Part shown: piece after piece, positions 17,466-26,101 of the stretch
How the letters are laid out: every line of letters begins with the position of its first letter
Numbering within the stretch: position 1 is the stretch's first letter
Origin: Methanotrichaceae archaeon
GTDB taxonomy: Archaea; Halobacteriota; Methanosarcinia; Methanotrichales; Methanotrichaceae
Direction: 5' to 3'
Assembly (NCBI GenBank): GCA_013178225.1
Contig: JABLXE010000006.1
Coordinates: 62,001 to 126,000, forward strand
DNA: 64,000 nt
Notes under the pieces: generated by a model
The model's input: the letters and a program-made list of their open reading frames with translations, nothing else
Database searches by the model: none
What the model was told of the DNA's origin: nothing
Program-made: the position numbers and the translations under genes

Positions 17466-18296
17466 TCAGTGAATTTTCGTGTTTATCCTTCTCTTGAACG
17501 ACAGCATTACGGATAAGGCAAAGACGGCTGTGAGCAACAGCGCCACCAGCGGCGCTACCGGAAGCGTGAACTCAAAGCCTGCCCATACGCCGAAGATGCT
17601 CACCAGCAGGGCCACGACCGGGGCCACGACGAACATGGACTTCACGTTGAAGCAGAACTGGCTGGCGATTGAAGCCGGCGTCACCAGCAGGACGAATATC
17701 AGAAGGCCGCCCACGATGTTGAGGCTTAGCGCCACCGACAGGGCGATGATGAAGAGCAGGATATAATAAACGAGCTTGACTCGAATGCCGGCCGCCTCGG
17801 CGATCTTCATGTTAAACATGATGGCCGAGATCTCCTTGTAAAAAGCCAGGACGAAGATGATGGAAAGTCCGCAGACTGCAGCCAGGGCGTAAATCTCCTC
17901 TCTGTAAAGAGAGATTACGTCTCCGAAGAGAAGCGCGCTGGCCGAAAGCCCCCTGCCCATGTACTCCATGTAAGAGATCAGGAAGACGGCCACTGCCATG
18001 GACATGGCGAAGAGAACGCCTAACGTCGCGTCCGCCGCCATTTTAGCTTTGTCGCTTATCGGCCCGATCAGGGCTGCCACGCCCATGCTGAAGGCTATGG
18101 CTGCCGCCTGGGCGTTTCCTCCCACGAACATTCCGATGGCCGCTCCGGCAAATGCGGCATGAGACATGGTGAAGCCGATAGAGGATAGCGCCATGCGGGA
18201 GATTATTACCCCCAGTATGCTGCAGGCGATGGAGACGAAGATCATGGCCTCGAGGGCATGGCAGACCACGTTGTTGGGAATTAACGGCTCGAGCAT
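17466..18296 (-). CDS. Znu-like metal ABC transporter permease
   Basis: 276 residues with about eight hydrophobic segments of the ABC-3 permease family. It contains GFTMSHAAFAGAAIGM, which corresponds to the conserved SHAAxxGxxxG loop, and LLVTPASIASQF near the C-terminus. The open frame extends far upstream into the ATPase gene, but the ATG at 18296 is preceded by AAGGTG eight bases away and overlaps that gene by 16 bases. It forms the membrane channel for the ATPase and binding protein of the same cluster. Confidence 0.88.
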   Translation of the reverse strand: MLEPLIPNNVVCHALEAMIFVSIACSILGVIISRMALSSIGFTMSHAAFAGAAIGMFVGGNAQAAAIAFSMGVAALIGPISDKAKMAADATLGVLFAMSMAVAVFLISYMEYMGRGLSASALLFGDVISLYREEIYALAAVCGLSIIFVLAFYKEISAIMFNMKIAEAAGIRVKLVYYILLFIIALSVALSLNIVGGLLIFVLLVTPASIASQFCFNVKSMFVVAPVVALLVSIFGVWAGFEFTLPVAPLVALLLTAVFALSVMLSFKRRINTKIH

Positions 18297-19027
18297 CTTC
18301 CGTTCACCTTGCACTCTTTTCTGATGATATCTTCTACTTCTCCTGCTGTACAGTTCATGTCGTAGGTGATCGTTCCTGAGTTCATGACCACCAGGTGGAT
18401 GGGTATGTCCGGGAGGCCGTCGAAGGCGTGTGCTACTATCAGAGTGGGAATTCCATCGCGCACCAGATCCTTGAACACGCCCTGCAGGTACTCTCTGGCG
18501 TGGAAATCGAGATTGCTGAAGGGCTCGTCCAGCATCATGACCTCCGGCTCCTTGGCGAGGTTGTGGGCGATCATGGTCTTCTGCTGCTGCCCGCCGCTGA
18601 GCGTGCCGATGGTCTTGTGGACCAGGTCCTCGATTCCGACCCGGCGTATGGCCCGGTCTGCAGCCTCGTAGTCCTGCTTCGAGGGCTGCTTCAGAAGGCC
18701 TAGGCGTCCGAAGCGTCCCATCATCACCACCTGCTCTACGGTAAAGGGTGTGAAGGGATCGAAGTAGAAATTCTGAATCACGTAGCCCACTCTCTTTCTC
18801 ACCTCGTCTGCGGAACGGGACACGTCCAGGCCGCAGACGGATGCGCTGCCGTGGGTGATCTTGACCAGGCCGTTCATCGACTCCAGCAGCGTCGTCTTGC
18901 CGGCACTGTTGGGGCCGCCGATTACCACATATTCGCCTTGATCCACGTGCAGGGACAGGTTCTTGATAACTGCCTTGTCGCCACCTTCGTATGCGGTGTA
19001 AATGCCTTTCAGGTCGATTAGTGCCAA
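18281..19027 (-). CDS. Znu-like metal ABC transporter ATP-binding protein
   Basis: 248 residues. Walker A is GGPNSAGKTT, the signature is LSGGQQQKTMIA and Walker B is VMMLDEPFSNLD. It is of the manganese/zinc/iron ATPase class. It starts with TTG at 19027 with a GGTG-containing site upstream, 14 bases after the FmdE-like gene. The C-terminus is slightly extended (KECKVNGRCSSR), with two cysteines that could touch metal. It works with the permease that overlaps its end. Confidence 0.88.
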   Translation of the reverse strand: MALIDLKGIYTAYEGGDKAVIKNLSLHVDQGEYVVIGGPNSAGKTTLLESMNGLVKITHGSASVCGLDVSRSADEVRKRVGYVIQNFYFDPFTPFTVEQVVMMGRFGRLGLLKQPSKQDYEAADRAIRRVGIEDLVHKTIGTLSGGQQQKTMIAHNLAKEPEVMMLDEPFSNLDFHAREYLQGVFKDLVRDGIPTLIVAHAFDGLPDIPIHLVVMNSGTITYDMNCTAGEVEDIIRKECKVNGRCSSR

Positions 19028-19041
19028 GGCCCGACACCGCT

Positions 19042-19491
19042 TTAGATGGTATCTGCGGTGAAAAGCTCTTCATCGGGCATGCCGTACATATCGACCGCCA
19101 GCGCCTCAATGAGCTGGCTGTAATCGTCGCCGCCAGACGACGGAAACTTGATCTGCCTCGGCCGGATCACAATTTTTCTCTTCCCGGAGGAAAACTCGCA
19201 CCGGATCTCGTCGCAGACCACAATATCGATATTTCTCTTCCCAAGAGTGCAGCCACTTCCGATCTGAATGCCGTCTGCCAGGCATGATTGAGGCGGCACG
19301 CCCTCACAGAATACAGCCGCTTTCATCTGGAAGGGGTCGTGGCAGAAGTTCTGCCGGACATAACTGCCTATCCGGTATCCCAGCACAATATAAGGACCCA
19401 GGTGGCCGTGGAAGGCCGCGAGGTCTTCGATTGAATACTGCTTTTCCAATCCCGTGTATCTGCATCCGCTTGCTGCGTGGCTCATGTTCAT
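19042..19491 (-). CDS. FmdE-like protein
   Basis: 149 residues. The hallmark FHGHLGPYIVLGYRIG covers residues 27-42, followed by conserved cysteines 62, 70 and 81 (CEGVPPQSCLADGIQ, SGCTLGKRNI), as in the FmdE/FwdE family linked to formylmethanofuran dehydrogenase operons. No formylmethanofuran dehydrogenase genes are present. Instead it leads a metal ABC transporter cluster, so it may be a metal-binding partner. The protein lacks the zinc-finger tail of longer FmdE proteins. ATG 19491 or 19485 are equally possible starts. Confidence 0.82.
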   Translation of the reverse strand: MNMSHAASGCRYTGLEKQYSIEDLAAFHGHLGPYIVLGYRIGSYVRQNFCHDPFQMKAAVFCEGVPPQSCLADGIQIGSGCTLGKRNIDIVVCDEIRCEFSSGKRKIVIRPRQIKFPSSGGDDYSQLIEALAVDMYGMPDEELFTADTI

Positions 19492-19931
19492 ACTGCTCCG
19501 TTGGCTTGGGTATTATTCTGCATGCTCGATGTTACATATTAAATTGTTGTGCGTGCAAGTTAATACATAATATCTGAATATTATAATATTATAACTAACC
19601 TCTTTCTCCCTCTGGATTCGATTGGATAGCATTTCACGGTCGGTGATGAAAAGCCAAAATGAACATCAAGTACCAGGTCTATATCTTCTGCGAACGGGTT
19701 TTATCAGTCCCCCTTGGTCCGAATCCTATACGGTTGGTTTTCACTAATGTGTTTCGAGAGGCGGCGTGGATTGATTTGGATGAAATTCTTGGACGAGGGG
19801 CATGGAGACCTCGTGCTTTAGGCAGTGCTGCTGTTTCCAAATGGCTGTCGGGTTATACTTTTCTCAGTAAGATTAATATTATATGATATTACTATGGGCT
19901 GCCAATAGATGATCCCAAGGAGGGACGACTT
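19492..19931. promoter_or_regulatory. Divergent promoter region between the fmdE-like gene and MC1
   Basis: No gene is supported. It is AT-rich with several TATA-like runs (19560-19595 on the minus side, 19876-19890 on the plus side). A 75-codon plus-strand frame at 19659 has no ribosome site and no recognisable features, so I leave it out. Confidence 0.45.
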
Positions 19932-20204
19932 ATAGCCGACAAGAGAAATTTTGCGCTCAGAGACGTCGATGGCAAAGAGATTGGCGTATTTACGGGAAAG
20001 TCTCCCCGGCAGGCCGCCCTGAAGGCGGCCACCAGGGGATTTACAGATATACGGCTGAGGGAGAAAGGAACCAAGAAGGTCCACGTCTTCCTGGGCACGA
20101 GAATCCAGGTGAAGAGCCCCAAGAGCGCTCCGGAATGGATGCCGAAGAAAATCTGGAAGCCATCGGTAAAAAAGATCGGGGTAGAGAGGGTTGAGGAGAT
20201 CTGA
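19932..20204 (+). CDS. Chromosomal protein MC1 with an apparent ATA start codon
   Basis: 90 residues, close to the 93 of known MC1 proteins. Conserved blocks are KRNFALRDVDG, GVFTGKSPRQAALKAATRG, RLREKGTKKVHVF and PEWMPKKIWKPSVKK. MC1 is a small basic monomeric DNA-bending chromatin protein of Methanosarcinales and haloarchaea. No ATG, GTG or TTG occurs in frame between the upstream stop at 19884 and the first conserved residue. The only codon matching the expected N-terminus is ATA at 19932, preceded by AAGGAGGG (19917-19924) with a seven-base spacer. The reading frame is otherwise intact. It could use ATA as a start, or reflect an ATG-to-ATA change or a sequence error. Confidence 0.85.
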   Translation: MADKRNFALRDVDGKEIGVFTGKSPRQAALKAATRGFTDIRLREKGTKKVHVFLGTRIQVKSPKSAPEWMPKKIWKPSVKKIGVERVEEI

Positions 20205-21188
20205 GGACCGGGTTGGACTGAAGGGCTGGAAGGTCGAGATTGAGAGTCTTGCCTTCTCAGCCATAATTCTCGGCCATAATCTTCCAATGCAGCCATCCTC
20301 TCTTTGACCCATTCAAACCATTTCTCTTCGCATCTTATGCAGTCGTTCTTCATCTATGGCCCAAGGGATGATGCGCTGCGAAATTGTCGGGGGCTTCATT
20401 GAAGCCGAGTTCAGGGGTGCTTTGCTTCGTGTGGCCGTTCTGACTGAGTCAGTCGCGGCTTGAGATGATGTTCCTGGATTCAACTGCATCTCCTCTCTAT
20501 CGGGTATTCCTCCATAAACGGAGGTCCAGCAATCAGATGATAGATGACGATGGATGGTTCAAAATATAACGGAAATCAAATTTTAAGTTGCTACAATAAC
20601 CGAAAGATTTATTACTGTATAAGATATCAAGCAGTTGGAGAGCGACGAGCAAGCGGCCTCCTTTACCATGCTGTCGAAACGCCCTGGTGACTGCCATTCC
20701 AGGGCGGCTCCTCTTCTGAAACGTCAGATCTTCAGAGATTTGGGATGAAACCTGTGCCTTTTCAGTCCATTCTTGATAGGTTCAATTTCGGTCGATCAGG
20801 CATTCCGATACCATATCCGATTACGTGTGATCTTGTAGCACAAAATTAATTAATATTGGGAAGAATATTTATTAGTGTCTTTTAAATAGCACGCAACGAA
20901 TGATCTCCTTTCTGCTGGCGGAAACAGGGGGGGCATCTCCCGCATGCTGGAAAAAGCTACCCGCATAAAATTCGGGGCTTTAAGGAGCCTCGATGGTGCT
21001 TCCTGACGCACTCAGCGGAAGGATCCAAGTCGGGAGGCTCATTTCCGTTAATTTGGGGTGTATCATTTGATCTCATCTGAACGCATCCTCCGAAGCCATC
21101 ATTTTCTCATAGATCACTGCAGAAAACACTTTGTTATAATTTATTAGAAAAAAGTGTTATATACTAAGAATTCCACTCACGCATTGAT
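20205..21188. other. Long intergenic region, rich in inverted repeats
   Basis: Nearly 1 kb with no supported gene. A minus-strand frame starting at 20353 (MKNDCIRCEEKWFEW) looks protein-like for about 30 residues but then runs antisense to MC1. Inverted repeats include GGCTTC-ATT-GAAGCC (20392-20406), GACTGA-G-TCAGTC (20442-20454), CCTCC-ATAAAC-GGAGG (20509-20524) and CGCCCTGG/CCAGGGCG near 20690-20716. TATA-like sequences lie near 20610-20625 and 20879-20888. Untranslated RNAs are possible. Confidence 0.4.
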
Positions 21189-21905
21189 GTGATGGTGATG
21201 AAAATGCGGCTAATATCGCTTTTCTTGACACTACTGGCCCTAAGCTGGCCGGTCTCTTCGATTGAACCCCTTTACCTTGGAACCGGAGCCTCTGATCAGG
21301 TGATAAACCTCGATTCTGGTGCGGCCCGGTCTTCTCAGGGCTATAACTTCGGAAAAACCGGCTTCGCAGCTCCCACCGTCCCTCAGGTTATGGCCCTGAG
21401 TTCGACCGTTATGCTGACTGAAGCCCAGGAATTGAGAGATGAAGCACAGGCTGCAAGAGACGAGGCCGTATTGGCCAGAGATGAGGCTAGAGTGGCAAAT
21501 GAACGGGCTCAAGCGCTGGTCTCTATAGTTGAAGAGATCCAAGAGCTGGTCGACGACCTGGCGACTTCTGCCCGATCCAACTCTGAGGCCAGTGTCGCGA
21601 GCGTTTCCAGATGCGAGGACCTCCTCAAATTGACGAACGAGACCTATGTCAGGACCCAATCACTATCATCGGCTGTGGAGAGAAACTTGAGTCGGATCGA
21701 ATACGACCTTCTGCAGGCAAAACATTATGCCGACGCTTCTTCTCTGAACGCTGCCAAAGCCTCCGATAATTTAAATCAAACTCTATCCGTCTACAACAGA
21801 ACTCTGGTCGTCAGAGATGAATGTAAGGCAGCTCTGGGCAATATCACGCTCCTGGCGAAAGAGGTACAGTCGAACGCCGATCACGTGAGGGCCTGGACCA
21901 GCTAA
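21189..21905 (+). CDS. Secreted coiled-coil protein of unknown function
   Basis: 238 residues. The signal peptide ends near residue 24. A linker rich in Gly/Ser leads to a long alanine/glutamate-rich coiled coil from about residue 75 (AQELRDEAQAARDEAVLARD) to the end, with several N-glycosylation-type NxT/S sites. There is no C-terminal anchor. Four in-frame ATGs are close together (21189-21204), and the last follows GGTGAT, so the true start may be 21204. It is a single gene with an AT-rich promoter upstream. I do not recognise the family. Confidence 0.7.
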   Translation: MMVMKMRLISLFLTLLALSWPVSSIEPLYLGTGASDQVINLDSGAARSSQGYNFGKTGFAAPTVPQVMALSSTVMLTEAQELRDEAQAARDEAVLARDEARVANERAQALVSIVEEIQELVDDLATSARSNSEASVASVSRCEDLLKLTNETYVRTQSLSSAVERNLSRIEYDLLQAKHYADASSLNAAKASDNLNQTLSVYNRTLVVRDECKAALGNITLLAKEVQSNADHVRAWTS

Positions 21906-22139
21906 AACTCTCCCTGAGCAGTTCTTAGGCAGGTTTAATTTACATATTTTTATTGATGTTTTGATAACAACGAGGCCCTCAAATAATTGATTCGAGCGTT
22001 TCTTTTTCGTTGATTTGGCTTGGAATCCCGGTGTTGGGCAGATTGTCGGTCAATGCTTCCACTAGAAGTCGCCTATGAGATGGTATCTTAGGAAATCTTA
22101 AATAATTAGTATTACTTTTAGTATACGGAGGTAAAAAAT

Positions 22140-23021
22140 TTGAAACGAATATTAATAAGCATTTTAGTACTAATGCTATTAGGCATGATGGCGGCAAATG
22201 CCCACGAAACCTTTGTCCGGCCCATCTCCGGCTGGGTCAATGTTGGAGACATTGCCGTTCTGCCTATCGGAAGCGGACACAACACGTCCTCAACTGAGCT
22301 TCCTGAGGGCTTCGCGTACGTGAAGATCTCCAGCCAATCCGGGCAGGTGCTGAACCATACCCTCAATGAGAAAACTGCCACCAACGGCTTCTGGAAGCTC
22401 TACGACTTCGACGTTGATGAGCCTGGCCTCTATGTAGTCGATCTCTACCACACCGAAGGCTCTTGGACGCACTTCATCACCAATCCGCCGGCAACCGGAT
22501 ACTGGGAGCACGCATATGTCGATGAGATCGACTTCGACGCCCTGAACACCACCGGCTGGGCTGACGACTGGTACGTAGAAAGGTCATATCCAAAGCTCTG
22601 CTATGCCAAAGCCTTTGTAGCCGGGCCGAGCTCTGATTTCTCCCTGGCCTCAAAGCCCATTGGGCAGGCGCTGGAGATGGTCCCGCTGGACAATATCACT
22701 TCGGTTGGAGACGGCGAGTTCGAGTTCCAGGTGTTCTTCCAGGGCCAGCCGTTCGATAACCTCACCGTCACCGCGGAGCGGGTCGGCGATGACACCAAGC
22801 TGGAGGCTGTCACCGATGAGGAAGGCAAGGTCAAGCTGAACCTAACCGAATCCTCTGAGATTACCGAGTGGCTGATCAGGACGGACACGGGAATGGATCA
22901 GCGCGTGGTGGAACTAACGGATCTTCCCAGAGGCCGGAACTCTCAGGAGAAGAGCTACGTGGGGCCGGTCTACAGGACTGCATTGACCCTTCGAAACGAC
23001 TATATCATGAATCCGGCATAG
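22140..23021 (+). CDS. DUF4198-type extracytoplasmic metal-uptake-associated protein
   Basis: 293 residues. The signal peptide is residues 1-21, giving a mature N-terminus beginning AHETFVRP, then two beta-rich domains as in DUF4198 proteins. Members often sit next to nickel/cobalt ECF transporters, and their exposed N-terminal His after cleavage is a plausible metal ligand. The TTG start at 22140 has a perfect GGAGGT seven bases upstream. It converges on the ECF nickel/cobalt operon (23050-27794), which encodes two more DUF4198 proteins. There is no C-terminal anchor, so it may be released or bound to partners. Confidence 0.78.
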   Translation: MKRILISILVLMLLGMMAANAHETFVRPISGWVNVGDIAVLPIGSGHNTSSTELPEGFAYVKISSQSGQVLNHTLNEKTATNGFWKLYDFDVDEPGLYVVDLYHTEGSWTHFITNPPATGYWEHAYVDEIDFDALNTTGWADDWYVERSYPKLCYAKAFVAGPSSDFSLASKPIGQALEMVPLDNITSVGDGEFEFQVFFQGQPFDNLTVTAERVGDDTKLEAVTDEEGKVKLNLTESSEITEWLIRTDTGMDQRVVELTDLPRGRNSQEKSYVGPVYRTALTLRNDYIMNPA

Positions 23022-23049
23022 GCGGGCGACATAATGGATGGTCCATGAA

Positions 23050-23871
23050 TTATTTTTTAAAGTAGTTCCTGATTGCGGCTTTTGCCTCCTCTTTTGTAAA
23101 TGGCGTCGGTCCGGAGTAGCAGCCTTCTGCTCGCAGTTCCAGAAAGAGATCTGCGAAGAGCGGCATTTCAAGGCCCAATTCCCTCAACAATTCTCGTCTC
23201 TGAAGAATTTCTCTTGCCTCTCCATTGGACACCAGCTTGCGGTTCAAGAGTAGAATCCTGTCTGCCAGCAGGGGCACGGTGTTCACGTCGTGGGTGGCTG
23301 TCACCAAAGTTGTTCCTTCGGCCTGCAGCTTCCTGATCAGACGGATCATCTCAGTCTTGGACCTGGGGTCCAGATTGGAGGTGGGTTCATCCAGGACCAG
23401 CACCATTGGTCTCATCGAGAGGACCGTTGCCAAAGATGCCTTCTTTCGCTGCCCGAAGCTCAGATGGTGAGGACTTCTTTCCGACAGGTTCAGGAGGCCG
23501 ACCGATTCCAGCGCCCAGCGCACTCTCTTTTGGACCTCCGCTTCTGAGAGGCCCATATTCCTGGGTCCGAAGGCCACATCCTCTTTCAGGGTGGGCATGA
23601 AGAGCTGGTCATCCGGGTCCTGGAACACCACCCCCACTTGGCTTCGAATCCAGCCAAGGCTGTGTTCTTCAATCTCTCTATCCATGATGCGAACGAGGCC
23701 GCTGCCCCGCAGGAGACCGTTCAGGTGCAGAAGCAGAGTTGACTTTCCGGCACCGTTGGGTCCTAAAAGGGCGATGGATTCTCCCTTTAGGACCGAGAAG
23801 GTAACCCCATCCAGGGCCGGCGTCCCATCGGGATAACTGTAGCTCAGGTTTTCAACTTCTATGGCCTTCAT
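23050..23871 (-). CDS. cbiO: ECF nickel/cobalt transporter ATP-binding protein (CbiO/NikO)
   Basis: 273 residues. Walker A is GPNGAGKST, the signature is the CbiO-type LSFGQRKKASLA, and Walker B is VLVLDEPTSNLD. It hydrolyses ATP to drive the energy-coupling module of an ECF-type nickel or cobalt importer with CbiQ and CbiM. It is the last gene of the seven-gene operon, 28 bases after cbiQ. Nickel is more likely than cobalt given the NikL/DUF4198 partners, but sequence does not decide. Confidence 0.9.
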   Translation of the reverse strand: MKAIEVENLSYSYPDGTPALDGVTFSVLKGESIALLGPNGAGKSTLLLHLNGLLRGSGLVRIMDREIEEHSLGWIRSQVGVVFQDPDDQLFMPTLKEDVAFGPRNMGLSEAEVQKRVRWALESVGLLNLSERSPHHLSFGQRKKASLATVLSMRPMVLVLDEPTSNLDPRSKTEMIRLIRKLQAEGTTLVTATHDVNTVPLLADRILLLNRKLVSNGEAREILQRRELLRELGLEMPLFADLFLELRAEGCYSGPTPFTKEEAKAAIRNYFKK

Positions 23872-23899
23872 TTTTTCCCCCAGTCCGTTTCAATCTCCT

Positions 23900-24649
23900 T
23901 TAAAGTGCCTGAATGCCGATTGCCGCACTCAGCACCAGGAAACATTTCAGGATATCGTCCATTCCGATCTCACGTCGGCTGCCGACGTGAATGGTCCCCG
24001 TGTAGCCCCTGGAGATCATTGCCAAAAAGACCTCTTCCGCTCTCTCGTAGCTTCTGATCAGAAGCATGGCCAGGGACAGGGATAGTATTCGAGCGGTCTT
24101 GAAATCCGACCTCTTGATGAATCCTTTAGAATCCATAGACCTGCTCATGGTAGTCAGCTCTTCATTCAAAAGAAAAATATAACGATAAGCGAAGAGGAAT
24201 ATCTGCTCCAGTGAGCCTGGAAGCCCCATGTCGCGCAGAGCTCTGATGGTCACAGTGAAGGGGGCCGTTGCCACAATCAGCAGAGCCAGGAGAGCTGCTG
24301 CCAGCCCGCGAATGAAAAATAGCAGGCCAGTAGACAGACCTTGAGCGCTGGGGGCAATTGCCGAGATCGAAAAAAGGGGATCTCCGCTGGTAGTGAAAGG
24401 CAGAATGATCACAAAGGGCAGGAGAAAGAGTGCTGGCCACTTCATGAACCTTGCCACGTGGTCCAGAGGAAGTCTCGATATTACGATCAGCAGTAGCGCT
24501 ACGGCTAGGCCAGCCAATGCTTTCGGGATGTCTCCCGCCAGAGCCACGGAGAAGATAAGGACCAGGATGGATAGGACCCTGGCCCTCGCTTCCCAGCAGT
24601 GGATTGGGGACTCCAGCCTGAAGCACTCTTCGAGGTCGAAGTGGCTCAT
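23900..24649 (-). CDS. cbiQ: ECF nickel/cobalt transporter transmembrane T component (CbiQ/NikQ)
   Basis: 249 residues with about five hydrophobic segments. The coupling motifs are SMDSKGF (for ARSxG-type helix one) and MLLIRSYERAEEVFLAMISRGY, the usual second coupling helix. It links the ATPase CbiO to the substrate-specific CbiM. It lies ten bases after the upstream NikL-like gene and is clearly in the same operon. Confidence 0.9.
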   Translation of the reverse strand: MSHFDLEECFRLESPIHCWEARARVLSILVLIFSVALAGDIPKALAGLAVALLLIVISRLPLDHVARFMKWPALFLLPFVIILPFTTSGDPLFSISAIAPSAQGLSTGLLFFIRGLAAALLALLIVATAPFTVTIRALRDMGLPGSLEQIFLFAYRYIFLLNEELTTMSRSMDSKGFIKRSDFKTARILSLSLAMLLIRSYERAEEVFLAMISRGYTGTIHVGSRREIGMDDILKCFLVLSAAIGIQAL

Positions 24650-24659
24650 GCGTCTGTTG

Positions 24660-25067
24660 CTATCCCTTCCTCGATACGTAGATCATGGCCAGCCCGGCGA
24701 TTCCCAGCAGATACCCGAGGCCAGCAGCCGCTCGCCAAGGCATTGACACTTCGTCCTCCTGCCGTTTCTGTTCCAGGTTCAAGGTGAGCTCTGCCCTGTG
24801 CCCGGTTGACTGGCTGATGAAAGTGACCTCGCCTGTGCCGCTATCGGGTGTGAAAGTATATGTGCCATTTTCATCCGTCACCCCTTCAGCCACGGTCTTT
24901 CCATCGCTTTGTACTTCGATCTCGGCTCCCTGGGCCGGTGTGCCGTCATCGTAAAGGGCTGTTACCTGCAGCTCGTTGACCTTGTAGCCCATCATCATCC
25001 GGTGGGCGTCCGAGACGTCACAGGCCAGCAGAAAAAGGAAGAGAATGAGTGCTGTCTTTCTCCTCAT
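24660..25067 (-). CDS. NikL-type small membrane-anchored protein of the nickel ECF operon
   Basis: 135 residues. The signal peptide is cleaved near residue 21, leaving AHRMMMGYKV. A carboxypeptidase-regulatory-like beta domain follows (GTPAQGAEIEVQSDG, TDENGTYTFTPDSG), and then a single C-terminal membrane helix with a basic tail. Such proteins replace CbiN in many archaeal nickel transporters. The His next to the cleavage site and the Met cluster may bind metal outside the cell. Its start overlaps the stop of the paralogous gene 25064-25459 as ATGA. Confidence 0.8.
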   Translation of the reverse strand: MRRKTALILFLFLLACDVSDAHRMMMGYKVNELQVTALYDDGTPAQGAEIEVQSDGKTVAEGVTDENGTYTFTPDSGTGEVTFISQSTGHRAELTLNLEQKRQEDEVSMPWRAAAGLGYLLGIAGLAMIYVSRKG

Positions 25068-25459
25068 CTTTTCTCCTCTCTTTTTCGTCTGATTCTGGAT
25101 ATCACGATCAGGGGACCGAGAACGGCCAGCCCTGCGGCGGCTGCCTTGACCGGCTCGCTGTTATCGATGTTCACAAATCCCTTCTCGCTGTGCCCGCCAC
25201 CTGAGACCTCGTATCTCCAGTTGCCTGTGCCTTTTCCGGGAAGAACCACGGTGAACTTGCCTGTGGCGTCGGTAGTGTTCTCTGCGAACAGCTCGTCGCC
25301 TTCATAGAGCTTGACCCGGGCATTCGCGGCCGGGCTTCCGTCGTCGAAGAAGACGTACAGGTCCATAGTTATTCTCTGTCCGATAAACATCCTGTGGGCG
25401 CTGGCCGACCCCGCACATAGCAGCGCAGCAAGTAGGATTAAGGCCAAAATTCTCTTCAA
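25064..25459 (-). CDS. NikL-type small membrane-anchored protein, paralogue
   Basis: 131 residues with the same layout as the neighbouring 24660-25067 product: signal peptide, mature AHRMFIGQRI, a beta domain (DDGSPAANARVKLYEGDEL, TDATGKFTVVLPG), one C-terminal membrane helix and a basic RRKREEKR tail. The adjacent pair probably arose by tandem duplication. The gene begins two bases after cbiM ends. The pair likely forms part of the substrate-binding module in place of CbiN. Confidence 0.8.
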   Translation of the reverse strand: MKRILALILLAALLCAGSASAHRMFIGQRITMDLYVFFDDGSPAANARVKLYEGDELFAENTTDATGKFTVVLPGKGTGNWRYEVSGGGHSEKGFVNIDNSEPVKAAAAGLAVLGPLIVISRIRRKREEKR

Positions 25460-25461
25460 TT

Positions 25462-26091
25462 TCAGTGCACCTCTGAAGTTCTATTTCTGCTGCCGCTGAG
25501 CATCTCTGGCTTGACATTTACCAGAAGACCTGCAGCGCCACCGGCTACCACCGCTTCGATTAGCACCACCGGTAGGTGGACGCCTATCACCAGAATCGAT
25601 ATCTCCCGGAATTCTTCTCCCATGGCCAGCAGCTCCAGTGATACCATTAAGACCGATGTCAGGACCGCCAGACCGCCTGCCAGGCCGCCGAACACGACTT
25701 CTCTCCTGGGCGTCTTCAAGCCCCTGCGGTGCTCGAAAATCTGCCAGGCCAAAAGCGCCGGAAGCCCGATGTTAAAGGTATTAACACCCAGGACGGTGAT
25801 TCCACCGTGCTGAAAGAAGACCGCTTGAAGCGTCAGAGCCACAAATACTCCGGCATAGGCTCTTCTGCCGAGCAGTATTCCGGCAAGGCCGTTCATTATC
25901 AGGTGAACTGAGGTGGGGCCTATCGGAAAGTGGACCAGGCTGGCCACAAAGAGGGCGGCGGTGATCAGCGATATCTTGGGAATCTCCTCCGCCTTGACGC
26001 CCTTCAAAGAAGAGTACAGCAGGACGGCGGTCAGGACGAAGCCTGCCGCCAGCATGGTCGGGGGAAGAACCCCGTCGGAGATGTGGACCAT
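25462..26091 (-). CDS. cbiM: ECF nickel/cobalt transporter substrate-specific component (CbiM/NikM)
   Basis: 209 residues with about six or seven hydrophobic segments. The family N-terminus is MVHISDGVLPP, and conserved sites are GPTSVHLIMNG (His63) and QAVFFQHGGITVLGVN. In solved NikM proteins the metal is held by the N-terminal amine, the second-residue His and a membrane His. Here the His is encoded third, after Met-Val. Removal of Met before Val would restore His as residue two. It is the third gene of the operon, ten bases after the DUF4198 gene. Confidence 0.9.
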   Translation of the reverse strand: MVHISDGVLPPTMLAAGFVLTAVLLYSSLKGVKAEEIPKISLITAALFVASLVHFPIGPTSVHLIMNGLAGILLGRRAYAGVFVALTLQAVFFQHGGITVLGVNTFNIGLPALLAWQIFEHRRGLKTPRREVVFGGLAGGLAVLTSVLMVSLELLAMGEEFREISILVIGVHLPVVLIEAVVAGGAAGLLVNVKPEMLSGSRNRTSEVH

Positions 26092-26101
26092 TGGCTGCCT
26101 C

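Noticed and set aside
19659-19886. Plus-strand frame of 75 codons upstream of MC1
   Set aside because: No ribosome site, no recognisable motif, and it lies in the AT-rich promoter region.
19892-20353. Minus-strand frame overlapping MC1, starting MKNDCIRCEEKW
   Set aside because: Its first 30 residues look protein-like, but the rest is antisense to the conserved MC1 gene and has no family features.
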